A DNA stretch of 64,000 nucleotides from Acanthosoma haemorrhoidale (Eukaryota; Arthropoda; Insecta; Hemiptera; Acanthosomatidae). The stretch spans positions 87,157,474-87,221,473 of the forward strand of contig OV884011.1 in the NCBI GenBank assembly GCA_930367205.1. The letters are read 5' to 3'. The notes beneath the pieces were generated by a model that made no database searches, was not told the DNA's origin, and was given only the letters and a program-made list of their open reading frames with translations. This document shows, piece by piece, positions 22,720 to 39,085 of this stretch (position 1 is its first letter; every line of letters starts with the position of its first letter). Made by a program: the position numbers and the translations under genes.

Positions 22720-23520
22720 GATTGGCTGGAGTATACCTTGTAGATTAGTAATTTACTTTCTATTGAGAGATGGAATGTCCTTCGAAGTAGTCTGTGCAGT
22801 TGTCCAAAGCGTCTGTTTAGTTCTTGTCTTTTTAGCCTCGTGTGTGGGTTCCATGTCAGTCTTTTGTCGAGATGGAAGCCTAAATACCGCACTGTCTCAG
22901 ACACAGGCAGAGGATTCAAATTTAAAATGACTAGCGGACAGGACTTGCGGCAGAGGGTAAAGGTTATGTGGGAACATTTCATTGACTTTGATTCGCCAAT
23001 GGTTCACCAATACTCGATCTCATCAAGGTGTTTTTGAAGGTTTTGGGATGCAATATCAGGCTCTGAATGGGTTGATAGGACTACAGTGTCATCTACAAAT
23101 GTTGCCAAGAAGGTATTGGTGGTGGAGGGGACATCAGTGGTGAATAGATTATAGAGGATAGGACCCAGGACGCTGCCCTGTGGAACTCCTGCTTTTATGG
23201 GATGGTAATTATAATATTCTAAACCACAGCGGACTTGGAAGAAGTGGTTTGAAAGATAGGACTGTAGGATTAGGAATAGGGTCTGCGGTAAATATCCTCT
23301 GAGCTTGTAAAGCAAACCCGCGTGTGCCAGACCCTATCAAAAGCTTGAGCTGTATGAAGAAAGGCAGCAGTGCGATACTGTTTGGTGTCAAGGGCTGAGG
23401 AGATCTGATGAACAACGCCTTGTTGAGCAGTGGAATGTCGTTGGCAAAAACCAAACTGGTGAGTAGGATAAAGGTTTTTAGATTCAATAACTAGAAGTAG
23501 GTGTTATAATAAGAGTTTTT
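22720..23520 (-). pseudogene. Jockey ORF2 reverse transcriptase and C-terminal region, decayed
   Basis: Non-LTR reverse transcriptase remains. The frame at 23,315-23,004 shows AGVPQGSVLGPILYNLF and, after a gap, TFVDDTVVLS, the catalytic box (F-V-D-D in place of the usual Y/F-A-D-D). The following frame (22,982-22,704) carries RYLGFHLDKRLTWNPHTRLK, a hallmark of the Jockey/I group just after the palm domain. An earlier piece lies at 23,487-23,209 in another frame. At least two frameshifts are needed to connect these parts. Confidence 0.85.
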
Positions 23521-24300
23521 CAAACATTTTTGAGAGGATAGGGAGTAGGCTAATTGGACGGTAAGATGATCATTGGGTAGTTTACCGGGTTTGGCGAATA
23601 GGACTATAATGGAGTGTTTCCAGAGGAGAAGAAAATGCGTCGTTCGGATAATGCAATTATAAATGTAGGTTAGAAAGATTACGACTTTAGGAGGAAGTTA
23701 TTGGAGGATTCGAGGAGTAAGGAGATCATATTCTCGAGAGTTTCGGTAAGGTAATTTTGTTCAGAAGAAATTTGACCTCAGAGAGTTAATGGCTTTCGGT
23801 GGAAGTGAGGAAACAGTTAGGCGATGAGTGTTGTAAGGTTAGGTATTTGAGGTGTAAGGTTAGGAGTGAAAGTACGGGAAAGATGCAGTGCCACCCGAAG
23901 CAGTCCAGGACCCATCATCACGACGGAGTGGATGTGAAACAGGATATTATTTTAGGATTTTCTTAGTTAGATTGCGCAAGGAGTAATTTACCTGGTAGAC
24001 AGAAAAGAGAGATTGGAATTAAAAGAATCGGAACGGAAGGATGACAAATGCCGCTTTACCAACCTGCAGTACTGATTGTATGAGCGACGTTCAGCAGGAT
24101 GTTGGGATCTTTGCCATACTGTTCTCGAGTGGCGTTTGGATTGGATTAGGTCTTTAAGATACTGAGGTAAAGGATTTTGATTGTGATTTTTCAGATGACG
24201 TGGGGTGACGATGCCTCCCAGGCCGGCCTCTGGATCAGAGTAGTGAAGGAATGCAGTGCATCATCTAGGTATTGAGATTTTTTCAGAGGTGTTTTGAGGT

Positions 24301-24620
24301 CTACAGAGTCTGTAAGAATCTGGCGAAAGTGGTCCCAATCAACTGGGCCCCTGACGAATGAGGAGGCAGTTTGTGGACAGGTCTTATTGAAATGGTAAGG
24401 ATCACAGGGCTATGATCGGAGGAGAGGTCATCGAGGTGCGTGAGTGAATAGGTTAGTTTTCCTATACTATTGTAAACGAAAAAGTCTAGGAGATCTGGAT
24501 TTCGGTTTGGATCTAATGGCCAATAGGTGGCTGTTTCAGGAGAGGAACAATGTTTCTGTATGCGAGCAGATAGCAAAGCACGCCCTCGTGTATTTGTGGA
24601 TCTTGAGCCCTAATGTTGAT
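24301..24620 (-). pseudogene. Jockey ORF2 AP-endonuclease domain, C-terminal part
   Basis: The reading includes PDLLDFFVYNSIGKL and LDDLSSDHSPVILTI. The SSDHSPV motif holds the conserved Asp-His pair at the active site of AP-like endonucleases. The N-terminal half seen in copy b (WNANG, ITET) is not readable here. Stops separate it from the reverse transcriptase region. Confidence 0.8.
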
Positions 24621-24658
24621 GCTTTGCGTTAAAGTCCCCACCCACAAGCCTCAAAGAT

Positions 24659-24979
24659 TTATAGTTTGCCGGGTGACCATGCTGGCAGAGCACGCCTACA
24701 GCAGGGGATTTCAGGGGCTTTTTGCACAATTAGCTTTTGTGCTGCCCACTGAACTTTACACACCTGGGAGCAGTATGATTTCATGTGCCCATATACCTGA
24801 TAATTATGGAATTGTACTATGTCACGTCTCGGGTAAGGCTTTTTGACCTGTACTCTTGCGTAATACAAGTGGTTAAGCTCGTAGATATTTTCCACTCCAG
24901 GTGTTTGCTCTAGATCCACAAACAACAAGGGCAGTGGCATTTTGATAGCTTCATCTTCTTGTCTTTCCTCACGGAGCAC
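24659..24979 (-). pseudogene. Jockey ORF1 zinc-knuckle region, decayed
   Basis: The frame includes ELNHLYYARVQVKKPYP and RRDIVQFHNYQVYGHMKSYC, colinear with copy b. The first knuckle has lost two cysteines (to Phe and Tyr), and the later knuckles have lost further ligands or their frame. It aligns with 14,391-14,640 but is clearly older or less constrained. Confidence 0.8.
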
Positions 24980-25170
24980 ATTGGTAATTTGGTGAAAGGA
25001 TACAATATCCTGAGCCTAAGAGCTCCTTTTCTATCTTGTCCGCTAATAAGGATCTTTATCATTAAGAAAGGATCTGTAACTAAAGAGTTTCGGGGTATTT
25101 GAAAATTCTGAATATAACCGTCCTCGATTTTGATTTTAAATCATATTTGGGTCTAAACCTGTTTTTATTC

Positions 25171-25869
25171 ATTTCAAGTGGCCGTCAAGCGTGACAATAC
25201 GTGCGAAATTATTCTGAGGGAATGAAAGTGAAAGTTGAAGACATTGATCGCAATGTTTAATAAATATTTAGGTATGATGATCAGAACCGGTTTCTCAATC
25301 GTTGTTCTTGTTATCCTTTAAAATAGATGCACAATTAGATATTGAATTTATCGGGAAAAAAATTAAAAAAAACATCTAAAATTTAGTCGATAATATGATA
25401 AGCTTTGTCTTCTCTTATTGCAAACTAATTGCTGAAGTTAGCGTGTTATAAATATACGCAACACAATATATCATATTTACAAGAATATATCGTTGGGTTG
25501 TTTCAAGTTAAAGACACTTGAAGTCAAAAACACGAATTTGTCAAAACGCTACTCTAAGGTTTTTTTTGTCTTCATTTGTACTTACATTAAATTTAACAGA
25601 TAATTAACAAATATATGAATTTGTGGGTTTTACGGATTTCGCCAGTCGAAATATATCCTTCTTGGGGTCAAAGCTAAATATATGAAAATCGATAATTTTG
25701 AATAAGTGGGTTTCACTTGTGGCCCCACGTTAGTTGTTGTTTTTTCATGATCTTTCTATCGTAACTTATTTGTAGTCTCTTATTTTTAAATTATTCTTTT
25801 CTAAAAAACAAATATTGTTGATGAAACCTATTCATCGTTTCTTGTGGATTACGTCTAAGTAGATATATT
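25171..25869. other. AT-rich region without recognisable genes
   Basis: No gene seen between Jockey copy f and the small open frame at 25.9 kb. Confidence 0.6.
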
Positions 25870-26034
25870 CTATGCAACTTTTGGCTCGCTGTATACGATC
25901 TTATAGCCTTGACGCAGAAATTGTCCTTCAAGAGTATCTGCAATGGTCTGACTGGGCGACTTATTGTTGGGAGGCGAGAGTTGCCCTAGCTGTTCCTGGA
26001 ACATGCTGGAGTTTGTGCCCCACGACAGTGCCAT
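25870..26034 (-). CDS. Candidate 54-codon protein or exon, unidentified
   Basis: ATG at 26,034-26,032 opens 54 codons to TAG at 25,872-25,870. The product starts MALSWGTNSSMFQEQLGQL, continues SPPNNKSPSQTIADTLEGQ and ends YKIVYSEPKVA: soluble, mixed polar composition, ordinary codon use, in a patch with more GC than its flanks. An in-frame TGA three codons upstream means it starts here or is an internal piece of a spliced gene. On minus a TTCAGTG initiator-like sequence lies about 60 bases upstream of the ATG. I do not recognise the family, and chance cannot be excluded at this length. Confidence 0.3.
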   Translation of the reverse strand: MALSWGTNSSMFQEQLGQLSPPNNKSPSQTIADTLEGQFLRQGYKIVYSEPKVA

Positions 26035-26500
26035 AATTTCTCAACTGCTCGGAACCGTTCACGATTGATGTCACGCTCACGAGGCACTCACTGAATCTCC
26101 TAACTTTAAGTGAGTTGTATACGCCTATGTGAAGGTTTCCACCATTCCTTCATGGATCATCTTCTTAATGGAATATTCTCAAGGATGTTATTTTAGTTTA
26201 TGTATTACGGAATAAGGGGGATATTTATTGACTACGCGTCCCTATAAATTTATTATCACATATTGCTGCGTGTGACGGCAGCAATGGTTTTCCAAAATTA
26301 AGACTAAATTCACCGCCTATCTGTAAATAAGCTGGTTGGAACATGTAAAGAAATACAGTTTTATGCGGTATGGGAATTATTTTACCAATAACATTTCAAA
26401 TTTATCATACATTAAAAATGATAAAAAGATCTATGAATTAATAGACTTGAGAACGTAAAGATGGATTGGATGAAGAGAATTGTTAATGAATTATTTTTAG

Positions 26501-26599
26501 CATTATTATGTGTCCAGATTCGGGACGATTTAACTGGACCAAAGCCGATATGGATTATTGTCGTCATTGGCTTAGCTGCCGCACCTCAAGCCTTGGCAG
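26501..26599 (+). CDS. Candidate internal exon with membrane-like segment
   Basis: A TTATTTTTAG acceptor-like sequence ends at 26,500. The frame with two leading bases reads LLCVQIRDDLTGPKP then IWIIVVIGLAAAPQALAG, a convincing hydrophobic helix, and reaches CAG before GCGAGT, a possible but weak GC-type donor, at 26,599. Another frame is open for 95 codons over 26,508-26,795 but has no recognisable motif. Only one of the two, or neither, can be coding. Confidence 0.2.
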
Positions 26600-26799
26600 G
26601 CGAGTGCTTTTTATAGTGATTGTCTATAGGCGTTTATGCCAAGGAAACTATGAAAACTCACTGAGAGTGTATCATCCTAAAAATAAATACATCTATTTTC
26701 TGGAGGCGATACGAATGGCGATGGGCCGATGCTCAGCTGAACCATATGTTAAATCCAGTCTAAAATCGTTTACGTGTATCAATGACACGTTATGAGGCT

Positions 26800-27489
26800 G
26801 AAACACTGCAAATTCCATTTTTTTAAACATGAATAAAACAAAAATAAATTTCCAGACCAGTTAATTTAATTTTTAAATATTTTATCGTTTTACTGAATTG
26901 AAGATTATGATGATTGAAGATTATGATTGTGAATAAATAAATCTTAATGAAGAAGTTGAGCAGACAACAATGTAACCCACAGTATTCATTATTTTTGTTA
27001 TTCGGGTCGCCCATATTTCCATCTCCTTCAAAATCCGGAACTTCCTTTGATCAATGTTGACTGAATTATTAATCTCTTCCTCGCTTTGTGTGTCAAAACG
27101 AACTCGGGCAACCAATCGGAAGTTAACAATGGACTTTTATGTAAGCCTCCGTTCTGATGTCATTAATAAATTTCAATTAGGGTCCCCCTCTTGAAATCTC
27201 CTACCACGTCTATCCCTTTCAGATCTCTAACTGTTCACATAAGTAATCACAATTTTCTACATTACCTCTTTTTTGTGAATTAATAGGCCAAGCATGGCTA
27301 ATATTTAGTCAAAAGTTCTGATAATCGGCATATGTATTTTACTCTGCAATATTAAACTATAATTACAAATGTTTATCGGCGTATTTTCCTTTGAAAAAAT
27401 AGGTAATAGACTATTCACTTTGTCGGGGTGCCCACCGGAGAGGTCTCGTTGACTCGGCCACTTCCCGTCGGGCGTCAGAAAGAGGTATG
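26800..27489. other. AT-rich region without recognisable genes
   Basis: No gene seen. GC rises after 27,420 at the approach to the repeat copy at 27.5 kb. Confidence 0.5.
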
Positions 27490-28060
27490 AATACATAAAC
27501 CTGTGGTCTTTGACCTTAGGTAGGAGCCTAGCCGGCGGGCAGCTCAATACTATGTTCAGGAGAAGAGGTACAGGCGAAAATCGTCCGGGGATCCCAAAGA
27601 CGAATGTGAACCGGAAAGAGGCAGACAGGACCTCTGGGGGGACTAGGTACAGTTTGTAGGTCTGGGGCCCGATCGCCATCTGCAAGATAGGGTTCCGTTA
27701 GTGCTAGTTATAGCAGGATGAATCCAAGAATTCCCACTAGGATGATATGAGGTCTGACGACGCCGTACTAAAGAATACCAAGGAAAAGAATGAAGGTGTA
27801 GAAGTAATTAAATAAGAAAGCCATAGTTCGTGCAGAGAGAGAGAGAGAGAGAGCAGTGTCCAATTCATGTGTCTGATTCTGATGTCCTTATATAGGCATG
27901 CTATTCCTGCCTACAGTAAATGAGAAAGCTTTTTATTTTGGCTGATCATGTGATCGTTTATTTTGGCCAATCGGGGCCTACTACCCACTCGCCCCTGTGA
28001 GCTCTTGCGGTGTGGGGATCGTGAACTAGTCCCATCTCTCTATACCGACGCCGAAGATTT
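27490..28060 (-). repeat. Unclassified promoter-like repeat, copy A
   Basis: One of three related copies (others at 29.5 and 45.7 kb). Read on minus there are, in order, a GATTGGCCAAAAT CCAAT-like box near 27,970, TATATAAG at 27,894-27,887, a CT/GA tract at 27,836-27,854, then an ATG at 27,824 starting MAFLFNYFYTFILFLGIL, and a GTCAGACC block near 27,750. The ATG and its hydrophobic start are conserved in all copies (MVFLFNYL in B, MAVLLNYL in C). It could be an LTR or 5' part of an unrecognised element, or pseudogene copies of a small secreted-type gene. This copy stops after 18 codons. Confidence 0.6.
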
Positions 28061-29463
28061 ATGATAAAGTATGGAAAGGTAGACGAGTGTTTTATGGCCC
28101 TTGTAGAGAGTAAGCTATATTTTTTCGCCATGAATTAAGTGGCAGAACACATGTAGTCATTGAGAAAGGGAGCCTTATCCCTATGAATGATTTGAATCAT
28201 GATATTTGAATGAATTGCTGGTATGTTTATGAACGCTGTTAACATCGCCAATTTATTTCATAATAACCAAATCATGTCATAGAACTTGATTAGCGTGTGT
28301 TCTTATACATGATGGTTTGACTGTAAAAGAAGATTTAAATAGCTAAAATATATTACAATAAAGTAATAACGATTTGATTGTAATTTTACCCTCCAAAATT
28401 ACACACTCAAGGCCAAAGAGTGCTGATTTTATTAAGGTTGGACCCTATAAAATAAAGTCAGCTTTCCTAGGTGATAATCGAAACCGTTTCTTGACCGTGA
28501 GTAACATGATTTTATTGTAATTATTTTTTACTAATTTCAATCAGTCTGATTTTCCCGAAATGACTGTTTAATAATTAATAATTGTTCCCCGATTATTACT
28601 ATTATTTGCAGGTACACATAACTAAATAATAAATGAAACTTGGAAATCGTCGCTTGTAGACTAAATGTTTCAGATGTTGGGTTTACAATAAATTCTTAGA
28701 TCCTAGTTAATAACGCTGCCTTATAATTCACAATTTCTCATAACAGTTATGTTTGTAAAAGATATTTTTATATCAGAAAAGAACAATTTAAAATATTGCT
28801 TTACCTAATATTTATAAAGGAGTATTAAACGTATTATACTATTTCCAAATTGGCATTTATTTGTGGGGTCATAAAAATTTTTCATTATGAATGACGGACT
28901 GCTTAAAACATAATATAGCTTGTTAATTTTTTTGTCTTCGCTCAACCCCTTTACGGTGTTGGCTGACCATGAATAATCTGGCATAATCAATTAAACCAAC
29001 TATGTTTCGTCTACAATGCTAATAAGCACTTTCTATTCGATTCATAAACATAGAAAATAAATAAAGAAAGGTAGATGTCAATTTAATTTCTTGTTTAGAT
29101 AATGTCACACATATTACAGGGAGAGGGATGTGCAGACAGGAATAAGAAAGCATAGAGGTTTAGTGGTCCGACAACTCAGGCCATGGTTTATATAATTTTC
29201 ATGGTACTATTTTTCCTGGAATCTACCCTTTCTTGTAGTTATGTCGAGCATTTACTTCCGTTTGACGGAATAAGGTTTATCTCGTAGCGTAGGGTATTAA
29301 ACTTTAGTTTGTTAAATCCTTCTCATTCTCCAATAAATAGTGTGAGCTTTCCTCTTCCACTTAACATTTAGGATAAATGGAGTTTTTAGGCACACCTATA
29401 TTAACGTCACTTTATATGCAGTGACCTTTGATGACCAGTGACAGCCAAGAAAGAGATAGAGCG
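28061..29463. other. AT-rich region without recognisable genes
   Basis: No gene seen between repeat copies A and B. Nothing here looks like the internal part of a retrotransposon flanked by them. Confidence 0.6.
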
Positions 29464-33524
<4,061 letters not shown>

Positions 33525-33700
33525 CTTATATACAAGCAGCCCAGAGGCCGCCCAAGTCCACATGGTTGTCACCTCCCTCGCGTGCGAAGGAGGAAGCGGA
33601 GTCTTGGGAAGTCCCCCACGCAGTTTGGTATGAATGAGATCATTTATCACAATTACTTATAGCCCAATCAGGCAGATTGTAATTTTATCTTGATAAAAAT
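33525..33700 (+). mobile_element. Jockey-clade 3' end with inverted 5' part (copy g/h)
   Basis: Positions 33,622-33,700 are the plus-strand end of the 3' UTR (GGTATGAATGAGATCATT then the ATCTTGATAAAAATTG tail). Positions 33,529-33,621 are the preceding UTR segment in opposite orientation (CAGCCCAGAGGCCGCCCAAG then TGGTTGTCACCTCCCTC). About 20 bp between the two segments is missing. This head-inverted arrangement is what twin priming yields for non-LTR elements. Confidence 0.8.
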
Positions 33701-34999
33701 TGTTAAAAAACACTATATAGTGTTCTTTACGCTTTTTATATTTCACAATACACCATACTGCTCTGCTTACCGTGGACAGATAAAGTTATAAAACCTATGC
33801 CTTATCACATAAAAAGATTTTCCTGCAATCTTGAATATCCGCCAGCTGATTAGAAATCCCTGAAGGAAAGAAAACGTGGTGGCATTACTATAAATTATTA
33901 TTAATAATCCATTATTTGACGCCCACCCTTTGCCCTATCGATAGCTAAAAAAATAATACATACTAAACTGATTGCGGTACCTTCCTTTCCATCATATTGT
34001 CTCCTACATTCCTTCATTCATCATTGTTTTATTTTACATAGATCATGTTAATGCATTACACTCCACCTATTATTTGTAATAATTTCATTTCTGTTTGTAT
34101 TGAAAACAGCCATTTTTATTCGTTTGATTTGTATTATCGGTGCATTTGTATAATACAGAAATAATCATCAACCACCAAATTTGAAATTCAATAGAAAAAT
34201 TATAGGTTTTTAATCTTAACAATAAAGGCACCGCAATTAATAATGGTCAGTAATCAACTAATGAATATTTGCCTATCATGTTATGTAGGGTAGGAAAATC
34301 GATCTCTTATTTTGATAAATCATATGTAATATTTCTTGGGATCTCGTGATAATTTAATTAGAAAAAAATAATTACAACTGTGTTCAGAAATCGTAGTGAA
34401 TAGTTATGAACACGTCTTTTTTTTTTAATTTTTAATAATAATAATAATTTGGCTTTAAGAAATATCTTTTTTTTTTACTGTCCCACTGACCTGATAATTA
34501 TAAATTAGCAAACCTAATCTAACCTAAATGAGTTTAGATCACGATGACTCGTAGGTGTTATTAAATAGGGCGTGTTACGTAAAATAGCTTAGGTTTATGA
34601 ACGCTAATTAAAGTAATATATTGAAATTGAGGATATGGCTTGAAATTTATTAAATTACCAAGTAATATTACTATTGCATGGTAATTTAATTTGGGCCACT
34701 ATTATGTGTTTTATGGGTTTATAGTACTTTTAAAACTTATTAAGAAGTGTAGGTATCCCACATTTAAGGGTTTTAATGATCATGCTTAGTAATAATAAAT
34801 AAACTAATAAATTACCTTACTTTTATTAATATTCAAAAACAAGTCCAGGCAGTTTAACGCACTTTACTTTAAACTGATAGATTGTGACCCCTATTAAAGC
34901 TGATTTTAATTTCAGCAAATATATTTCAATCATCTGTCATATTCCAATAATATTTTGCAATTATTGCCCACCAAAGCACTAATATAATAACAAAATAAT
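33701..34999. other. AT-rich region without recognisable genes
   Basis: No gene, RNA or named repeat recognised. Confidence 0.6.
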
Positions 35000-35121
35000 T
35001 TACTCCCGGATTGTGGAATGGTATAATAATAAAACAGCTTCATTGTCTTTCCACAACTGATAACCTCTTCTGTAATGTAATAGCCCTTTCGACTGCTCTA
35101 AACTATCATTTTCAGTTATCT
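35000..35121 (-). CDS. Candidate terminal exon, FLYWCH-like start, duplicated at 40.9 kb
   Basis: On minus, a TTGTTATTTTATTTTAG acceptor-like run ends at 35,122. The frame continues for 39 codons to TAA at 35,002-35,000, reading ITENDSLEQSKG, then LLHYRRGYQLWKDNE. The LLHY.GYQLWK stretch resembles the beginning of FLYWCH zinc-finger domains, in which a hydrophobic strand is followed by GY, but the later W, C and H residues are missing. It may be a truncated domain, a remnant of a FLYWCH-bearing transposon, or coincidence. About 75 bp recur at 40,858-40,935 with stops. It lies just outside the 5' border of Jockey copy i. Confidence 0.3.
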
Positions 35122-35194
35122 CTAAAATAAAATAACAATTCATATCACAAAACCTTTTACCTGTGCGTATGGGGAAAAAATAATTACTATTATT

Positions 35195-35602
35195 ATGCTC
35201 CTTCAAAAATACCTTGATGAGATCGAGTATTGGTGCAACCAATGGCGAATCAAAGTAAATAAAGCAAAATGTTCCCACATAACCTTTACCCTCTTCCACA
35301 AGTCCTGTCCGCTAGTATTTTTAAATTCGATTCCTCTCCTTGTGTCTGAGACAGTACGGTATTTAGGCTTCCATCTCGACAAAATACTGACATGGAACCC
35401 ACACACGAGGCTAAAAAGACAAGAACTAAACAGACGCTTTGGACAACTATACAGGCTACTTCAAAGGACATCCCATCTCTCAATAGAAAATAAACCACTT
35501 ATTTACAAAGTTATACTTAAGCTGATCTGGAATAGAGCTATGGGAGACAGCAAAAAAAGTCGAACATCAAGCGCATCCAATCCTTTCAATCAAAAGTCCT
35601 GA
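35195..35602 (+). pseudogene. Jockey ORF2 C-terminal fragment
   Basis: A 135-codon open stretch. It includes YLDEIEYWCNQWRIKVNKAK, the conserved HITF, RYLGFHLDKILTWNPHTRLK and RRFGQLYRLL segments that follow the reverse transcriptase catalytic core in this family. A stop ends the frame where copy k continues for another 60 codons. It is probably not translated. Confidence 0.85.
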
Positions 35603-36095
35603 GAACAATAGTAAATGCCTCTTATTACGTCAGCAACAAAACCCTTCATGACCTGAGTATACTCTACATTCTTGAACTCATCCCTCCAAGTTCTATAAAA
35701 TTCTATAGTAACCTATCCAACCACCTTAATTCTCTAGCACAGTCATTGCACTGCACCACTCATCCCTATAATCCTCCTTGGAGACTAAAACGGCAGTGGC
35801 CAGTTTCTCTAATTATGTCCTGAGTGTCTGTGGCTCTCGCGCTCTTGGTCAGCCTCCGCTAGCTCTTATTCAGTGACGTGGCTGACGTAGGGTTGAGGGG
35901 GACTTTCCAAGATTCCGCTTCCTCCTTCGCACGCGAGGGAGGTGACAACCATGTGGACTTGGGGGGCCTCTGGGCTGTTTGTATATATATTATGAATGAA
36001 TGAAAATTGTAAATTGGTATGAATGAGATCATTTTTCACAATTACTTATAGCCCAATCAGGCATATTGTAATTTTATCTTAATAAAAATTGTTGA
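35195..36095 (+). mobile_element. Jockey-clade 3' half (copy i)
   Basis: This 5'-truncated copy begins in ORF2 at the end of the reverse transcriptase palm and runs through the C-terminal region and 3' UTR to a second-type tail (CAATCAGGCATATTGTAATT then TTATCTTAATAAA) at about 36,055-36,095. It is broken by stops after 35,602 and has a deletion near 35,790 that joins ORF2 to the mid-UTR. Confidence 0.9.
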
Positions 36096-39085
36096 CAAAA
36101 AAAAATTATTATACTTATGTTACTCACAGGCATTAATAAAAGATAAATTATATTCCACTTAGTGTGCTGAACAGTACTAATTTTGAAATTGTCCTTTTTT
36201 TCTACTACAGTTAAAAATTGTTAAAATTCAGAAATACAACTCCCATTTAGTGAATAATTAAAATTTCAAAAAGTAAATTTAAATTACCATTAACATTATC
36301 AAGAATTATTTAAAGCTTTATCAACAGGTTCTCCCTCCTAAAATTATAAAAACTCATTTAAAAGACAACTATATATCAAACCTAAGGCAATTGGTTATAT
36401 GGGATGTATAACTCATCTAAAAAAATTGTATATAATAAACAATTGTATAACAATTGTAACAATTTATTGTAAACAATAAAGCTGTTTTATAAGTAATATA
36501 ATACGTAATTACACTGCAAATATTATTCCTCTATGTCATACTTTGATTGAGTTAAAGTTGTTAGTATTATTGTGTTGTATATTACTAATTATATTAGGTA
36601 TTATGAATTATTTTCCTCCTTTTCCTAATAGCTTCTATATCATACAACATGGTCTCTTGTTTGTATTACATTTGATTTAGCTGTTGTGATTGTCGATTGC
36701 CAGATTTATTTATTGTTCCAATTGCTTTGATAATTGTCACTAATACATAATAATAACGTCAATTATCTTGATATTGTTAGTTGTGGTTGAAAAGTTGACT
36801 GTGATATTGGGCAGTGAACAATTAGAATGGGCGGTGGTCTATTTGTTCACCCTCAAGTCCAGACACTGGTTTTGATGGTACTCAAGCCAGTTCCAACGCT
36901 CATGCCAGCTGACACTCTCTGCTCCATCGAGTGTTCCACCGTTCCTTTCTCCTCTGTAATTGCTTTGTACACAGTCAGCCTTTTTATTTCCTTACATTTA
37001 TCGTTCTGTTTTTCTGTTTTATTTGTGTCGTTTGAAAACCGGACGGTATCGTTAACTCTTTTTACTATTTACATATTCTTCGCCTAATAAATTGAAACAG
37101 TTACCTTGCAATGCCTGTGTCTGTAATATTTTATGAAAAAAAAAATTATATAAAAGGGTTTTTTTACTGACTAAAACATCCCTATCTGAATACTGGATAC
37201 TGAATAGTTACCTTCGAGAGTAGCAACGTATCTGTGAATCCTGGTCTTCTTAGAGGATCTGGGTTTTTGGTTTTATTTCTAGTTTAACGTGGTGCGATGG
37301 TTCCGGAGTATTACAGGGATTTGGCTGGCTCTGCGGAAAGGGGGGGGGGTCCTTCGCAACAATGTGACTATCAGTAGATTGTACTGATGTATAAGTACTT
37401 TTGGCATATAAGATATTTTTAATTGATTAAAACACGTTTTGCGTACAAACTTTTTATTGTACTGTTTTTTTTTTTTTATATATTGCTAGCACGTTCGTTT
37501 GCTTAAACCTTCATCTTCAAGTTTTTCAGTACTCTAAAAGTGTCTTGGTCGGTTATGACACTTCCAACAAATCTGACTCAATGGCACAAAACCAACAATT
37601 GTCAAACAACATAGGATCATATCATTTGTGCTTCCAAACAGAACAAAGAAAACGTAATCAATTTACCTGATTCCACAATGTTTTATCCGGATCGGACAAA
37701 GGCTAGTTAGTGCAACGACAAGGCTGACATAAAGTGCCATTAAAATCAAAAGACGCTTCATCTTTCTCCCGAAATTTTACGGAAAAAAAACAACTGAAAT
37801 TTACATACAAACTAAAATACATTCGAAAGTTAAATAATCTTTGTTGAGTAGAGTATTTAAAAAAAAAAGAAAGACAAGTTTTATTATGAAGTACAAGCAA
37901 AACACTGGTATATACAGATATTAAGGGTTATGTTACTACATACTGGGTCAGATGTTTAGGGACTAGTGTCTGGGAATCAACTGTGAACAAGTGAGGACTG
38001 GAACATAAAGGTGAGGCATATGTGAATATGAGAAGGGTTGTTTCAGGAATCGGGAGAGATGTGGTCGCTTACTTAAAAAATAAAAAGAAACACCAGTGAC
38101 TTCCATGAAGTCCCGAGGCATACACTAAAATATTCTTTGCGTTATAGAACTGATGGTGAATAATAATATTTAAATTATAAACCTCGTTTGTTTCCCAAAG
38201 CACTAGGAACATTACCAAAATTGAAATACATGTATTGGGGTAGAAGGGTGGTGTTTTATTTTGATCTCCCCTATAAAATTTCTAAAAATGGATATAACTA
38301 TTTTTGATTCTAAAGGCATCATATAAGGCCCGGTGTCATTATAACCTTAACTGCAATCAAAGATGTTATTATCACCCAAAGCTCTTTTTGATAACTGTAA
38401 AATTTCGTTTTGTAAACTAGTGTTTTTATTTTCTAATTTGTTAAGGTATGTATTAATTTTGCGATGGATTGAACAATTTTATTCTGTACGAAGGAATGGA
38501 TGGCTGTCAGTATTGCGATTGTGATGTGGAGAATTTGAAATAATTTAAACCAAAATGGGTAGAGAAATATGTGAGAGGAACCTGCTTTCTAGAATAACTT
38601 TAACAGGAAGTTGCAGTCGTAAACATGCATTCTATTTTAAGGAATCACGTTTCGAGTACAATACCTTCTCCTATCCCTCAGTTTATTAAGAAACATTGTT
38701 TATACCATTGACTTCCAAGATTTGGTTTAGCCAAAGGGGATATGATACTGTATCCTTTGAGTCTTTAGGTGATGCTATGATTAGCGGACGTTATAAAGCA
38801 AATGTTGGTATGATATACCCTGTACGGGTGTAAAAAATGTATTTACAAAACGGCTAAAGGAAACGAATCACGATTAAGGGAATATAAAATTTAATTATAT
38901 GAAACAAGCTGTTGGTCAATTCGCGCCATTAAAAAAAATGAGTGGTGACTATTAGCTTCATTTTGTCCAAGAATTTACAATAAGAGAACGCACATTGTCT
39001 GGCCTTACGTTAAGAATTGTAATAATTGCCAATCTCTTCCAATTATGTAACTATCTTCTATTTTAACTATGGATTCTTCTTATAT
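36096..39085. other. AT-rich region without supportable genes
   Basis: The only patch of interest is 36,820-36,990, richer in GC. The plus strand has an 86-codon frame starting MGGGLFVHPQVQTL; the minus strand is open for about 50 codons through WHERWNWLEYHQNQCLDL. Neither is recognisable, and at most one is real. Confidence 0.5.

Larger units (their letters stand above)
22566..25170 (-). mobile_element. Longest Jockey-clade copy (copy f), decayed
   Basis: On minus, the order is ORF1 zinc-knuckle region (24,979-24,659), endonuclease (about 24,620-24,301), reverse transcriptase (about 23,520-23,000), ORF2 C-terminal region (23,037-22,720) and tail (22,681-22,566). The ORF2 end and most of the 3' UTR are missing: near 22,690 ORF2 sequence abuts the last part of the UTR. 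The upstream limit is uncertain because similarity fades beyond about 25,100. Stops and frameshifts are many, so nothing is functional, but this copy shows the family's full domain order. Confidence 0.85.

Noticed and set aside
27305..27685. 126-codon minus-strand frame inside repeat copy A
   Set aside because: The frame is not kept in copies B and C, where stops and shifts occur; only the upstream ATG leader is conserved.
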